NCBI GenBank assembly: GCA_029776225.1 | Contig: JAKOTR010000063.1 | Location: 1-64,000 of the forward strand | From: Acidobacteriota bacterium | Lineage (GTDB): Bacteria > Acidobacteriota > Terriglobia > Bryobacterales > Bryobacteraceae | DNA: 64,000 bases | Reading direction: 5' to 3' | Shown here: piece by piece, positions 8,224 to 16,847 of the stretch | Layout: the number at the start of each line of letters is the position of its first letter | Position numbering within the stretch: the first letter of the stretch is position 1 | Notes under the pieces: generated by a model | Told to the model about the DNA's origin: nothing | The model's database searches: none | The model's input: only the letters and a program-made list of their open reading frames with translations | Program-made: the position numbers and the translations under genes

Positions 8224-8916
8224 CTATTTCTGGCCGTAAGTGGCGCCGGGGCCGTGCTTTCGCAGGAAGTGTTTATCGAGCAGCGCGCTTGAGATCGGCC
8301 CGGCGGACTGATTCAACAGGATGGTCTGGTAGGCCATGCGCGCCACTTCCTCGAGAATCACCGCGTTGCGCGCGGCAGCCATAGCCGATTCGCCCCAGCA
8401 GAACGGCCCGTGTCCGGCCACCAGCACGGCCGGAACGTGTGCCGGATCGATGCCGCGGAAACGCTCGACGATCACCTTGCCCGTGTTCTCCTCGTAAGCG
8501 CCCTCGATGTCGTGCGGATCGAGGGGCCGCGTCACCGGCACGGGGCCGTAGAAGTGATCGGCATGCGTCGTGCCGAGGCACGGGATGTCGCGGCCTGCCT
8601 GCGCCCAGGAGGTGGCGTAGTTGGAGTGGGTGTGCACGACGCCGCCAATGGAAGGGAAGCAGCGGTACAGCACCAGGTGCGTCGGCAGATCCGACGACGG
8701 CCGCAGCGAGCCCTCAACCACGCGCCCGTCGAGGTCCGTGATGACCAGGTCCTCCGGCTTCATCGTCTCGTAAGGCACCCCGCTCGGCTTGATCGCCACC
8801 AGGCCGTCCGTTCGCGAAATCCCGCTGGCGTTCCCCCAGGTGAAAATCGCCAGCCCGCGCCGCACCAGTTCGAGGTTCGCCTCCAGCACTTCTTCCCGCA
8901 GGGATCGTAAGAGCAT
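8224..8916 (-). CDS. araD: L-ribulose-5-phosphate 4-epimerase (class II aldolase family)
   Basis: A 230-aa class II aldolase/adducin-fold enzyme. D76 (in SSDLPTH), H95 and H97 (HTH) and H169 (AGHGPF) align by position with the aspartate and zinc ligands of E. coli AraD (D76, H95, H97, H171). The N-terminal TWGNASGI and KPSG motifs, which bind the substrate phosphate, are present. Length is almost the same as AraD, so epimerisation of L-ribulose-5-phosphate to D-xylulose-5-phosphate is the best call; the close paralogues UlaF and SgbE cannot be excluded. No arabinose genes lie nearby. It ends 21 bp from the convergent histidine kinase. Confidence 0.88.
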   Translation of the reverse strand: MLLRSLREEVLEANLELVRRGLAIFTWGNASGISRTDGLVAIKPSGVPYETMKPEDLVITDLDGRVVEGSLRPSSDLPTHLVLYRCFPSIGGVVHTHSNYATSWAQAGRDIPCLGTTHADHFYGPVPVTRPLDPHDIEGAYEENTGKVIVERFRGIDPAHVPAVLVAGHGPFCWGESAMAAARNAVILEEVARMAYQTILLNQSAGPISSALLDKHFLRKHGPGATYGQK

Positions 8917-8990
8917 AGAATCCAGTGTACCCGGTCACCGCTGTACCGGCGCCGCCGGGCAATCCCAATCGGGGCTTAAACTGGCGATAG

Positions 8991-9860
8991 ATGAGAAGAA
9001 CAACATTGCTGAAAAAATATGTGCACGACCCCGAGATCCTGGTGATTCCGGGCGTGCCCGATCCGCTGTGCGCCAAAATTGCCGCACGCGTGGGATTCAA
9101 AGCCGTTTTCCTCAGCGGATACGCATGCAGTGCGGCGATGCTCGGCGCTCCGGACGTAGGTCTGCTCACCCTCAGCGAGATGGTGGACTGCGCGTGGCGT
9201 ATCGCCGACGCCACCGATCTGCCCGTGTTCGCCGACGGCGACACCGGCCACGGCAATGTCATCAACGTGGCGCGCACGGTCAAGCAGTTCGAGAAGGCGG
9301 GCGTGGCCGCCATTTTCTTCGAGGACCAGGTGTCACCTAAGCGCTGCGGCCACATGGAAGGAAAACAGGTTGTGCCCCCGGAGGAGATGGTGGCGAAGAT
9401 CAAGGCCGCTGTCGATGCCCGCAGCGATCCTGACCTGATGATCATGGCGCGCACGGACGCTCTCGCCGTCTCCGGCCTCGATGAAGCGCTCGCGCGCATG
9501 CACCGGTATATCGAAGCCGGCGCCGATATGTCGTTTATTGAAGCGCCGCGGTCCGTCGATGAGATGCGCCGCGCCGTTTCGGAGGTCAGCGTCCCGAGCA
9601 TGGCCAACATGGTGCCCGGCGGCAAGTCGCCCATCCTGCCCGCGAAGGAACTCGAGCGGATCGGTTTCGCCTGCGTCGCCTATCCGACCGCGCTCACCTG
9701 TGCGATGGCAAGGACGGCGGACACTCTGCTCCGGCATCTCCACGCCGCCGGCAGCACCGCGGGCCTGGAGGACTGCATGATGCAGTTCGACGAGTTCAAC
9801 GAGCTGGTGGGACTGCCCGCGTTGCGCGCCGCCGAAGCCCGCTATTTTGCCTCCGAATAG
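8991..9860 (+). CDS. Isocitrate lyase/PEP mutase superfamily enzyme (methylisocitrate lyase-like)
   Basis: A 289-aa TIM-barrel enzyme of the isocitrate lyase/phosphoenolpyruvate mutase superfamily. D82 and D84 in ADGDTGHGN would bind Mg2+, and KRCGH (117-121) contains the catalytic cysteine that marks C-C lyases as opposed to phosphonate mutases. Members with this signature cleave 2-methylisocitrate, 2,3-dimethylmalate or similar hydroxy-acids to pyruvate plus a second acid. No methylcitrate-cycle genes (prpC, prpD) are nearby, so the substrate is left open. It starts at ATG 8991, 74 bp from the divergent araD-like gene, and is followed 31 bp later by folD on the same strand. Confidence 0.85.
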   Translation: MRRTTLLKKYVHDPEILVIPGVPDPLCAKIAARVGFKAVFLSGYACSAAMLGAPDVGLLTLSEMVDCAWRIADATDLPVFADGDTGHGNVINVARTVKQFEKAGVAAIFFEDQVSPKRCGHMEGKQVVPPEEMVAKIKAAVDARSDPDLMIMARTDALAVSGLDEALARMHRYIEAGADMSFIEAPRSVDEMRRAVSEVSVPSMANMVPGGKSPILPAKELERIGFACVAYPTALTCAMARTADTLLRHLHAAGSTAGLEDCMMQFDEFNELVGLPALRAAEARYFASE

Positions 9861-9891
9861 GGGGACGTCCGAGTGTTATCTTCGTTAATGA

Positions 9892-10818
9892 ATGGCTCTA
9901 ATTCTTGATGGACTTAAAATTCGAGATCAGATTCTGAAGGAATGCCAGCCGCGCGTTGCGGCGCTCGAAGCTGCGCGCTGCCTGCCGGGTCTGGCGGTGA
10001 TCCTGGCGGGCGACAACCCTGCCTCCGAAATCTATGTGCGCAACAAGGTGAAGGCGTGCCAGGAGCTCGGCATTTACAGCGAAAAGCTCACGCCGCCCGA
10101 GACCGTCACCACCGCTCAGCTCATCGAGATGGTGGAAAGCCTGAACGCGCGCCCTGAGATCGACGGCATCCTCGTGCAGATGCCGCTGCCGAAGCAGGTC
10201 GATGCGAAGCGTGTGCTGCTGGCGATCAACCCGGATAAGGACGTGGACGGATTTCATCCGCTCAACCTCGGCAGGCTGGTCACCAACACGCCCGGCCCGC
10301 GCGCCTGCACTCCGTCCGGGATCATGGAGTTGCTGAAGCGGTACAACATTCCGATTGCCGGCAAGCACGCGGTCGTGGTGGGCCGCAGCGACATCGTAGG
10401 CAAACCGATGGCGTTAATGCTGCTGCACCAGCACGCCACCGTCACCATTTGCCACTCGCGAACGTCCAATCTCGCGGCGGTCTGCCGTGAGGCGGACATT
10501 TTGGTGGCCGCTATCGGACAACCCGCTTTCATCACGGCCGAGTTCATCAAGCCCGGCGCCACCGTCATCGACGTGGGAATCAACCGCCTGACTTCGCGGG
10601 AACAGGTGGCGTCGATATTCCGGAACGCGCCGGATAAACTGGCTACTTTCGAAAAACGGGGCAGCGTGCTGGTCGGCGACGTGAACCCCATCGATGTGGC
10701 CGAGCGCGCCGGGGCGTATACGCCCGTGCCCGGAGGCGTGGGACCGCTGACCGTTGCGATGCTGATGGCAAACACCGTCGAGGCCGCCGAACGGAGACTC
10801 GACGTATGCTCCGCGTAG
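9892..10818 (+). CDS. folD: Bifunctional methylenetetrahydrofolate dehydrogenase/cyclohydrolase
   Basis: A 308-aa cytoplasmic enzyme that converts 5,10-methylene-THF to 10-formyl-THF through the methenyl form. The catalytic lysine lies in YVRNKVKACQELGI (near residue 50), the folate-site motif VQMPLPKQVD follows near residue 100, and the NADP site GRSDIVGKPMA lies near 165. The C-terminal TPVPGGVGPLTVAML motif is complete. Its last 13 bases overlap coaE, showing tight coupling. The one-carbon unit it makes is used by the methyltransferase-MTHFR fusion encoded a few kilobases downstream. Confidence 0.97.
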   Translation: MALILDGLKIRDQILKECQPRVAALEAARCLPGLAVILAGDNPASEIYVRNKVKACQELGIYSEKLTPPETVTTAQLIEMVESLNARPEIDGILVQMPLPKQVDAKRVLLAINPDKDVDGFHPLNLGRLVTNTPGPRACTPSGIMELLKRYNIPIAGKHAVVVGRSDIVGKPMALMLLHQHATVTICHSRTSNLAAVCREADILVAAIGQPAFITAEFIKPGATVIDVGINRLTSREQVASIFRNAPDKLATFEKRGSVLVGDVNPIDVAERAGAYTPVPGGVGPLTVAMLMANTVEAAERRLDVCSA

Positions 10819-11411
10819 GACTGACCGGCGGGCTCGCCAGCGGCAAGAGCTTTGTCGGAGAAGCGCTCGAGAGCTTCGGCTGCCGCCTCATCAAGGCGGA
10901 CGAACTGGGACACCAGGTGCTGCTGCCCGGAGGCGAGGCGTACGGCGAGGTCGTGCGTGAGTTCGGCCCGGGCATCCTGGATTCCGGCGGGACCATCGAC
11001 CGGCGGAAACTCGCCGCCGAGGTCTTCGACAAGCCCGAGCGGCTCGCGGCGCTGAACCGCCTCGTCCACCCGCACGTCGTGCGGCGGGAAGAGGAGTTGA
11101 TCGCGCGTTTCGCGGAGGAGGACCCGCGCGCCATCGTTGTTGTGGAGGCGGCGATTCTGATCGAAACAGGCAGCTACCGGCGGTTCGACAAGCTGATTCT
11201 GGCCGTCTGCACCCCGGAACAGCAGATAGAGCGTGCCGTGGCCCGCGGCGGACTCACGCGGGAGGAGGCCATGGCGCGCCTCGCCCGGCAGATGCCGCTG
11301 GAAGAAAAGCGCAAGTATGCGGATTTCATCATCGATACCTCCGGCACCAAAGAGGAAACCCTCAAGCTGGTGTGGGAAACTTTTAAAGTGATACGGAGCA
11401 TTGCCCCATGA
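10806..11411 (+). CDS. coaE: Dephospho-CoA kinase
   Basis: A 201-aa P-loop kinase for the last step of coenzyme A synthesis, phosphorylating the 3'-hydroxyl of dephospho-CoA. The Walker A motif GGLASGKS sits at residues 8-15. The DELGHQV segment (the conserved D-x-[IL] after the first strand), RxxLAAEVF and NRLVHPHV follow in the family order, and the lid region has an RxxRQMPLEEKRKYAD pattern. It overlaps folD by 13 bases and the protease gene by four (ATGA), so the three form one operon. Confidence 0.96.
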   Translation: MLRVGLTGGLASGKSFVGEALESFGCRLIKADELGHQVLLPGGEAYGEVVREFGPGILDSGGTIDRRKLAAEVFDKPERLAALNRLVHPHVVRREEELIARFAEEDPRAIVVVEAAILIETGSYRRFDKLILAVCTPEQQIERAVARGGLTREEAMARLARQMPLEEKRKYADFIIDTSGTKEETLKLVWETFKVIRSIAP

Positions 11412-12556
11412 GACTGCGGATTCTGATTCTCGCAACCCTGCTCGTGGCCGCGTTCGTATACATCACTTCCGATACGCCATGGAGCGCCGGGCGGTTGCTC
11501 AACCCGATGCGCACTTCAGCCGAACCGCTATGGTCCGGCCCGGATTCCGCCGCGTCTGCGGGCCTGGGAGCCGACGAAAGGGACAACATCGAGATTTACC
11601 GCAACGCGCACAGGGCGGTGGTTCACATCACCAGCATCGTCTACAGCCGCAACTGGTTTCTGGAATTGGTCCCGCAAAGGGGCAGCGGCTCGGGTTTTTT
11701 GATTGACGACAGCGGGCGCATTCTCACCAACAACCACGTGATCTCGGGCTCTCACGACCTGGAGGTGACCCTTCCCGATCAGACCAAGTACCGCGCGCGC
11801 CTGCTCGTCCGCGACCCCGGGAACGACCTTGCCTTGCTGAAGATCGAGCCGCGGAACAAGCTGCCTTTCCTGCGGCTCGGCGATTCCGATTCGCTCCAGG
11901 TCGGCCAGAAGGTGCTCGCCATCGGCAACCCGTTCGGTCTGGAAGGCACGCTAACCACAGGCATCATCAGTTCGCTCGGCCGCAGCCTGCGGGACGAGAG
12001 CGGCCGCACGCTGGAGGAGATGATCCAGACCGACGCCGCCATCAATCCCGGTAACAGCGGCGGTCCGCTGCTCGATTCTCGGGGCAATGTGATCGGCATT
12101 AATACCGCCATTTACGGTCCGGGCTCCAACATCGGCATCGGGTTCGCGCTTCCCATCAACCGCGCCAAGCGGATGCTGGATGAGTACGCGGTCAAAGGCC
12201 GCTTCGCCCCGCCGCGCCTTGGCGTCGCCGTGATGTACGTGGCGGGCGACCTCGCCGAAGCGCTCGACCTGCCGCGCGAGGGCGGCCTGCTCATCACGGA
12301 AGTCGAGAGGGGATCCGCTGCGGACATGGCTGGACTGCGCGGCGCGCGCCGCCTGGTGATCATCGGGAATTACGAAATCCCGGTGGGCGGCGATTTCATC
12401 ATCGCTATAGACGGCAAGCCGGTTCAGCGCCGCACCGACCTGACCGCGGTCATGAACCGCAAGCGCCCCGGCGACAAGATGGAGCTCACCATCTACCGCA
12501 ACGGCCGCACGATGAAGGTTCAGGTGACTCTGGGCGAAAGCACGACCACGCTGTAA
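11408..12556 (+). CDS. HtrA/DegP-family serine protease with one PDZ domain
   Basis: A 382-aa envelope protease. Residues 4-20 form an uncleaved membrane anchor or signal peptide. The trypsin-like domain has H110 (TNNHV), D140 (GNDLALLKI) and S217 (NPGNSGGPL), a complete catalytic triad. A single PDZ domain spans about 275-375. One PDZ plus an N-terminal anchor resembles DegS more than the two-PDZ DegP, so a regulatory or quality-control role in the periplasm is likely. ATG 11408 overlaps the coaE stop as ATGA. A strong hairpin follows the stop. Confidence 0.93.
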   Translation: MRLRILILATLLVAAFVYITSDTPWSAGRLLNPMRTSAEPLWSGPDSAASAGLGADERDNIEIYRNAHRAVVHITSIVYSRNWFLELVPQRGSGSGFLIDDSGRILTNNHVISGSHDLEVTLPDQTKYRARLLVRDPGNDLALLKIEPRNKLPFLRLGDSDSLQVGQKVLAIGNPFGLEGTLTTGIISSLGRSLRDESGRTLEEMIQTDAAINPGNSGGPLLDSRGNVIGINTAIYGPGSNIGIGFALPINRAKRMLDEYAVKGRFAPPRLGVAVMYVAGDLAEALDLPREGGLLITEVERGSAADMAGLRGARRLVIIGNYEIPVGGDFIIAIDGKPVQRRTDLTAVMNRKRPGDKMELTIYRNGRTMKVQVTLGESTTTL

Positions 12557-12565
12557 GACAATACG

Positions 12566-12583
12566 GGGCCGGCTCGCCGGCCC
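12566..12583. terminator. Bidirectional hairpin between convergent genes
   Basis: GGGCCGGC and GCCGGCCC form a perfect eight-base-pair stem with a two-base apex, exactly filling the gap between the protease stop and the TIGR03437 gene stop. There is no T-run, so it may act as a weak or factor-assisted terminator for both strands. Confidence 0.5.
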
Positions 12584-13354
12584 TCACTCTCTGCGCAACG
12601 GCAGCCGTACGCCCGGCGTGCTGATGTAATCTCCGATTGCGAGCTGAATCGTGGGGTTGTCGGGGACGTCCTCGGGCACGAGGAGATTGATCTGATACAG
12701 CCCCCAATGTTGATCGACCGCGCCGGCGTACAGGATGCTGCTGTCCTCTACCGGAATGGAATCGAGCAGCACGCGAAGCTGCCGGCGCGCTGCGATCTCC
12801 AGCGGAGCCCGGGGAGGGGCCTTATCGTCGACGAAATCCTTGAAGTTCCCCAGCCCGGTGGCGTAGAGGATCACGATGTCTCCCGGCCGCGCGGGCGACT
12901 CCGGAGTGGCCACGGAATACCAAGGCCACCGCTGCGCCACTACGTGGCCGGCATCGAGCTGAAACAACGCCGGCGCATACTCCCCCAACTGAAGAACCAC
13001 TTCCGGACCGGAAATCCCCCGGTTGCTCAGCCGCATCTTCACGGTCTGTGCTGCCCACCCTATCGGGACAAGAAAGTTCACCTGTTCGGGGGAGATGTAA
13101 AAAACCATGGCTTCGATGCCGTTCAGCCGCACGCTCACGGCGCCGAGCCCCGGAGTGTCTGGATCCGCCTCCGTGCGGGATCGGGTCTCGTCGGCCAGGT
13201 GCTCTCCGAAAATCGTGGCGAACGTGTACGGGGCCAGGTTGCCAGGCTCCCAACTGGCGGAGTTCACTACTCCCTCGGCGCTGTATACCGGCGCTTGGGC
13301 AAAGAGCACGCGCGAAATCGCGAGCAGCGCAATCAGTAAATTGGCGCGATGCAT
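12584..13354 (-). CDS. Secreted protein with TIGR03437-type domain
   Basis: A 256-aa exported protein. A signal peptide (residues 1-20, ending LFAQA) is followed directly by the domain that begins GVVNSASWEPGNLAPYTFATIFG. It contains the typical V-x-x-L-N-G and N-x-x-V-P-x-x-[ILV] strands (INLLVPEDVP near the C-terminus). This domain is known mostly from Solibacter-type acidobacteria, where it usually ends long extracellular proteins. Here it stands almost alone and may bind or display at the surface; its function is not known. It converges on the HtrA-type protease gene. Confidence 0.82.
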   Translation of the reverse strand: MHRANLLIALLAISRVLFAQAPVYSAEGVVNSASWEPGNLAPYTFATIFGEHLADETRSRTEADPDTPGLGAVSVRLNGIEAMVFYISPEQVNFLVPIGWAAQTVKMRLSNRGISGPEVVLQLGEYAPALFQLDAGHVVAQRWPWYSVATPESPARPGDIVILYATGLGNFKDFVDDKAPPRAPLEIAARRQLRVLLDSIPVEDSSILYAGAVDQHWGLYQINLLVPEDVPDNPTIQLAIGDYISTPGVRLPLRRE

Positions 13355-13469
13355 GGCTGTTGCCTGGGGCCTCGTTCCGGGCCCCGGCGTGATACGCCTC
13401 CTAAGGGGATTGACATTAAACTAGTTGTTTCTGCGGGCTTTCTTTCTCATTCCCGCAGCGGAATTTTTC

Positions 13470-14258
13470 ATGCCGGAACTGCCCGAAGTAGAGGCCATCT
13501 GCGGAATGATCTCTCCCGCGATCACGGGCCGCACCATCAAAGCGGTCCATGTGGTGCGCGCTCTGGCGACGCGCCCGCAGGCGCCCGCCGCCGTGGCCAG
13601 GCTCGCCACCGGGCGCAAGATCCGGGCGGTGCACCGCCGGGGAAAGAACATCGTGATCGGCCTTTCGGGCGGTCTCGCCATCCGCATCCACCTGCGTATG
13701 ACCGGCCATCTGCACGTGGACGGAAAGCCGTCCGCCTCCACCCGGGTGTGGTTCGAACTCGGGCGCGGCCGCGCTCTGTTGTTTGACGATCCGCGCGCGC
13801 TGGGCCGCCTGGCCGTCCATACGGAGGCCGAAATCCAGCGCCTGCTGGCTGAGCTCGGCCCCGAGCCTTTTTCGCCCGAATTCACGCCGCAATGGCTCAT
13901 CGAGGAGGCCCGCCGCTCACGCCAGGCCGCCAAGCTGTTCCTCACGGACCAGAAGCACGTCGCCGGACTCGGCAACATCTATGCGGCCGAGGCGCTCTTC
14001 CGCGCGCGCATCCATCCCGCCAGGCCCGTCAATTCCCTGAGTCCGGCGAGGCTCGCAACTTTGCACGGCGCCATCCTCTCCGTTCTCCGGGAAGCGGTCA
14101 AAAGTGCTAAGATTGCATACAAATATCCGGGAAAGTCCCTGGAAACGGAGGAGTTTGCCCCGGCGGTTTATGGCCGGGGAGGGGAGCCCTGCCGCGCAAT
14201 ACGCCGGATCGTGCAAGCCGGCCGATCGACGTATTACTGCCCGAAATGTCAGAGATGA
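13470..14258 (+). CDS. mutM: Formamidopyrimidine-DNA glycosylase with altered zinc finger
   Basis: A 262-aa base-excision repair enzyme that removes 8-oxoguanine and nicks the abasic site. The mature N-terminus PELPEVE supplies the catalytic proline and glutamate; the lysine in HRRGKN and the H2TH motif (KLFLTDQKHVAGLGNIYAAEALF) are intact. I start at ATG 13470, because the catalytic proline must follow the initiator. The C-terminal zinc finger is unusual: the family form has C-x2-C then C-x2-C, but here GEPCRAIRRI has only one cysteine, as if four residues around the second ligand were lost; the distal CPKC pair is intact. Zinc binding may be weaker. It is followed four bases later by the methyltransferase gene. 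Confidence 0.93.
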   Translation: MPELPEVEAICGMISPAITGRTIKAVHVVRALATRPQAPAAVARLATGRKIRAVHRRGKNIVIGLSGGLAIRIHLRMTGHLHVDGKPSASTRVWFELGRGRALLFDDPRALGRLAVHTEAEIQRLLAELGPEPFSPEFTPQWLIEEARRSRQAAKLFLTDQKHVAGLGNIYAAEALFRARIHPARPVNSLSPARLATLHGAILSVLREAVKSAKIAYKYPGKSLETEEFAPAVYGRGGEPCRAIRRIVQAGRSTYYCPKCQR

Positions 14259-14262
14259 ATTG

Positions 14263-16137
14263 ATGAGCACGAAAACATCGAGTGTCACGTCCCGCGCTGC
14301 CGAATTCCGCGATCAGCTTTCCCGCCGTGTGCTCGTGGCCGATGGCGCCATGGGCACCATGCTCTACGCCAAGGGAATTTTCATTAACCGCTGCTACGAC
14401 GAGCTGAACCTCTCCGCGCCCGCGCTTGTCCGCGAGCTTCACGAGGAGTACGTCAGGGCGGGCGCCGAAATCCTCGAAACCAACACGTTCGGCGCCAGCC
14501 GCATCCGCCTGGCCCCCTTCGGGTACGCCGACAATCTGCGCGCCATCAACGCGGCGGGGGTGCGCCTGGCGCGGGAGGCGGCGCGCGACCGCGCTTTTGT
14601 GGCCGGCGCGATCGGCCCTCTGGGCGTGCGGATCGAGCCGCTCGGTCCGACCTCCTTTGCCGAGGCGCGCGCGGCGTTCCGCGAGCAGGCCGAAGCGCTG
14701 ATTGAGGCTGGCATCGACCTCCTGATTCTCGAAACGTTTTCCGATATCCGCGAATTGCGCGAGGCGGTTTTCGCCGCCCGGGAAGCCGCCGGACCCGACC
14801 TGGCCATCATCGCCCAGGTCACGATCGACGATTTCGGCAACATGCCCGACGGCACCGCGACCGAGGCGTTCACCCGCCAGCTCGACGAGTGGCCCGCGGA
14901 CGTCATCGGTCTCAACTGCTCGGCAGGTCCGAAGGTCATGCTCGAGACCATTGAGAAGATGCTCCGGCATTCGGACAAGCCGATGAGCGCCATGCCGAAC
15001 GCAGGCCACCCCGCGACGGTGGAGGGCCGCCAAATTTATCTGTGCTCGCCGGAGTACATGGCGCAGTATGCCCGCCGCTTCATTCAATGCGGGGTCAAAA
15101 TTCTCGGCGGATGCTGCGGGACCACGCCCGAGCACATCCGGGCGATCCGCGCGGAGGTGCGTTCGTTCCAGCCCGCTCACCGCAAGGCTGTCGTGACGGT
15201 GGAAGAGCCCGCGGCGAAAGCACAGGCCCTGCCCGCCGTACCACTCGCTCAGAAATCGCGGCTCGGAGCGAAGCTGGCCGAGCGCCGCTTCGTGTCCTTC
15301 GTGGAAATCCTGCCGCCGCGCGGAGTCGATGCGACGAAGGAAATCGAGGGCGCGAAACTGTGCGCGGCCGAAGGCATCGATTGCATCAACGTCCCGGACG
15401 GCCCGCGGGCAAGCGCCCGGATGAGCGCCCAGGTGACCTGCCAGCTCATCCAGCAGCACGCTGGAATCGAGGCCGTGCTGCATTTCTGCTGCCGCGACCG
15501 CAACATCCTGGGCATACAGTCGGAATTGTTGGGGGCGCATGCTGTCGGCGTGCGCAATTTGATTTGCATTACGGGAGACCCGCCGCGCATGGGCGCTTAC
15601 CCGAACGCGACGGCTGTCTTCGACGTCGATTCGATCGGGCTGGTCAACATCGTCAGCAACCTCAACCGCGGGTTGGATATCGGCGGCAACCCGATGGGCT
15701 CGCAAACCTCGCTGGTGATCGGCGTGGGCGCGAACCCAGGCGCGCTCAACCTGGATGAGGAGCTGCGGCGCTTCGAATGGAAGGTGGAGGCCGGCGCTGA
15801 GTACGTGGTCACGCAGCCCGTCTTCGACCTCAACCTGCTCGAGCGGTTTCTCCGCAGGATCGAACATTTGAAGATCCCGTTGATCGCCGGCATATGGCCG
15901 CTCACCAGCTACCGCAACGCGGAGTTCATGGTGAACGAGCTGCGCGTGCCGGTCCCCGAGGAGTACATGAAGCGCATGCGCGCGGCCGATAGCGCCGAGA
16001 AAGCGCGGCAGGAAGGCATCGCCATCGCCCGTCAGATGGTCGAGCGGGTCAGGCCGATGGTGGACGGAGTGCAGCTAAGCGCTCCGTTCGGCCGCTACCA
16101 GATGGCCATCGAGGTCGCCCAGGCGGTCAAGGCTTGA
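14263..16137 (+). CDS. Bifunctional homocysteine S-methyltransferase/methylenetetrahydrofolate reductase
   Basis: A 624-aa fusion. Residues about 20-310 form a zinc-dependent homocysteine S-methyltransferase barrel starting LVADGAMGTMLYAKG, with the three thiolate ligands in GLNCSAGP (about 218) and GGCCGTTPEH (about 283-284). Residues about 340-624 form a methylenetetrahydrofolate reductase barrel (VEILPPRG at its start, DPPRMG and NLNRG later). This is the order of B. subtilis YitJ, which makes methyl-THF and methylates homocysteine. The cobalamin-binding and reactivation domains of MetH are absent, so this is not a complete MetH. ATG 14263 follows the mutM stop by four bases. Confidence 0.92.
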   Translation: MSTKTSSVTSRAAEFRDQLSRRVLVADGAMGTMLYAKGIFINRCYDELNLSAPALVRELHEEYVRAGAEILETNTFGASRIRLAPFGYADNLRAINAAGVRLAREAARDRAFVAGAIGPLGVRIEPLGPTSFAEARAAFREQAEALIEAGIDLLILETFSDIRELREAVFAAREAAGPDLAIIAQVTIDDFGNMPDGTATEAFTRQLDEWPADVIGLNCSAGPKVMLETIEKMLRHSDKPMSAMPNAGHPATVEGRQIYLCSPEYMAQYARRFIQCGVKILGGCCGTTPEHIRAIRAEVRSFQPAHRKAVVTVEEPAAKAQALPAVPLAQKSRLGAKLAERRFVSFVEILPPRGVDATKEIEGAKLCAAEGIDCINVPDGPRASARMSAQVTCQLIQQHAGIEAVLHFCCRDRNILGIQSELLGAHAVGVRNLICITGDPPRMGAYPNATAVFDVDSIGLVNIVSNLNRGLDIGGNPMGSQTSLVIGVGANPGALNLDEELRRFEWKVEAGAEYVVTQPVFDLNLLERFLRRIEHLKIPLIAGIWPLTSYRNAEFMVNELRVPVPEEYMKRMRAADSAEKARQEGIAIARQMVERVRPMVDGVQLSAPFGRYQMAIEVAQAVKA

Positions 16138-16214
16138 GCGGAATGCGCCGCGCCCGGCGCTCTCAGGATGCCGCAAGCCGTCAACTAGTTGCATAATAGG
16201 CTTCTTACCCTCTA

Positions 16215-16847
16215 ATGGCAACTGATCTGATCGAAATCGATCCCGACCGCCCCAGTCCCGAGGCGATAGACAAGGCCGCCGCCGCCATAAGGCGCGGCGC
16301 GGTTGTTGCGATCCCCACGGACGCCTTGTATAGCCTCGTCGCGGACCCTTTCAACCTCCACGCGGTCGGGCGCGTGTTCCTCGCTAAGGGCCGCGAGTTC
16401 CACCGCTCTCTTCCGCTGCTCATCCCGGACCTGCTGGCGGCGGAAGATCTCGCGAAGGAAATCCCGCCCCGCTTCTACGTCCTGGCGCGGCGCTTCTGGC
16501 CCGGACCGCTGACCATCATCGTTCCGGCTTCGGCCAAGGTGCCGTTGAAGGTGACGGGCAATACGGGGCGGCTTGCGTTGCGGCAGGCACGCTCGGCGGT
16601 CGCCAACGCGCTGCTGGAGCGGCTCGGCCAGCCGCTGATCGCTACCAGCGCCAACCTTTCCGGCCAGCCCACCTGCCGGAGCGGGATCGAGGTCTTCGGG
16701 ATGATGGATAGCCGCGTGGACCTCGTGCTGGACGGCGGGCTCTGCACCGGACCGGGCAGCACGACCGTCGATATCACCGAGCCGTGCTGGCAGATCATCC
16801 GCGAGGGCGCGATTCCGGCCAAGGAAGTGGCCGAAATTCTCGCCTAG
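16215..16847 (+). CDS. tsaC: L-threonylcarbamoyladenylate synthase (Sua5/YrdC family)
   Basis: A 210-aa YrdC-fold enzyme that makes threonylcarbamoyl-AMP from threonine, bicarbonate and ATP for the t6A37 modification of ANN-decoding tRNAs. The family strand AAIRRGAVVAIPTDALYSL opens the domain, and RFWPGPLTIIVPAS and ATSANLSGQP are present. It lacks the C-terminal Sua5 domain, so it is the short TsaC type. The start has no good ribosome-binding site. Its last 53 bases overlap the end of the convergent uracil-glycosylase-like gene. Confidence 0.93.
   Translation: MATDLIEIDPDRPSPEAIDKAAAAIRRGAVVAIPTDALYSLVADPFNLHAVGRVFLAKGREFHRSLPLLIPDLLAAEDLAKEIPPRFYVLARRFWPGPLTIIVPASAKVPLKVTGNTGRLALRQARSAVANALLERLGQPLIATSANLSGQPTCRSGIEVFGMMDSRVDLVLDGGLCTGPGSTTVDITEPCWQIIREGAIPAKEVAEILA

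Noticed and set aside
13409-13427. TTGACA upstream of mutM as a promoter
   Set aside because: No acceptable -10 element occurs at 16-18 bases from it.
14107-15867. Long minus-strand frame opposite the methyltransferase-MTHFR gene
   Set aside because: Antisense shadow with no domain; the plus-strand protein is fully recognised.
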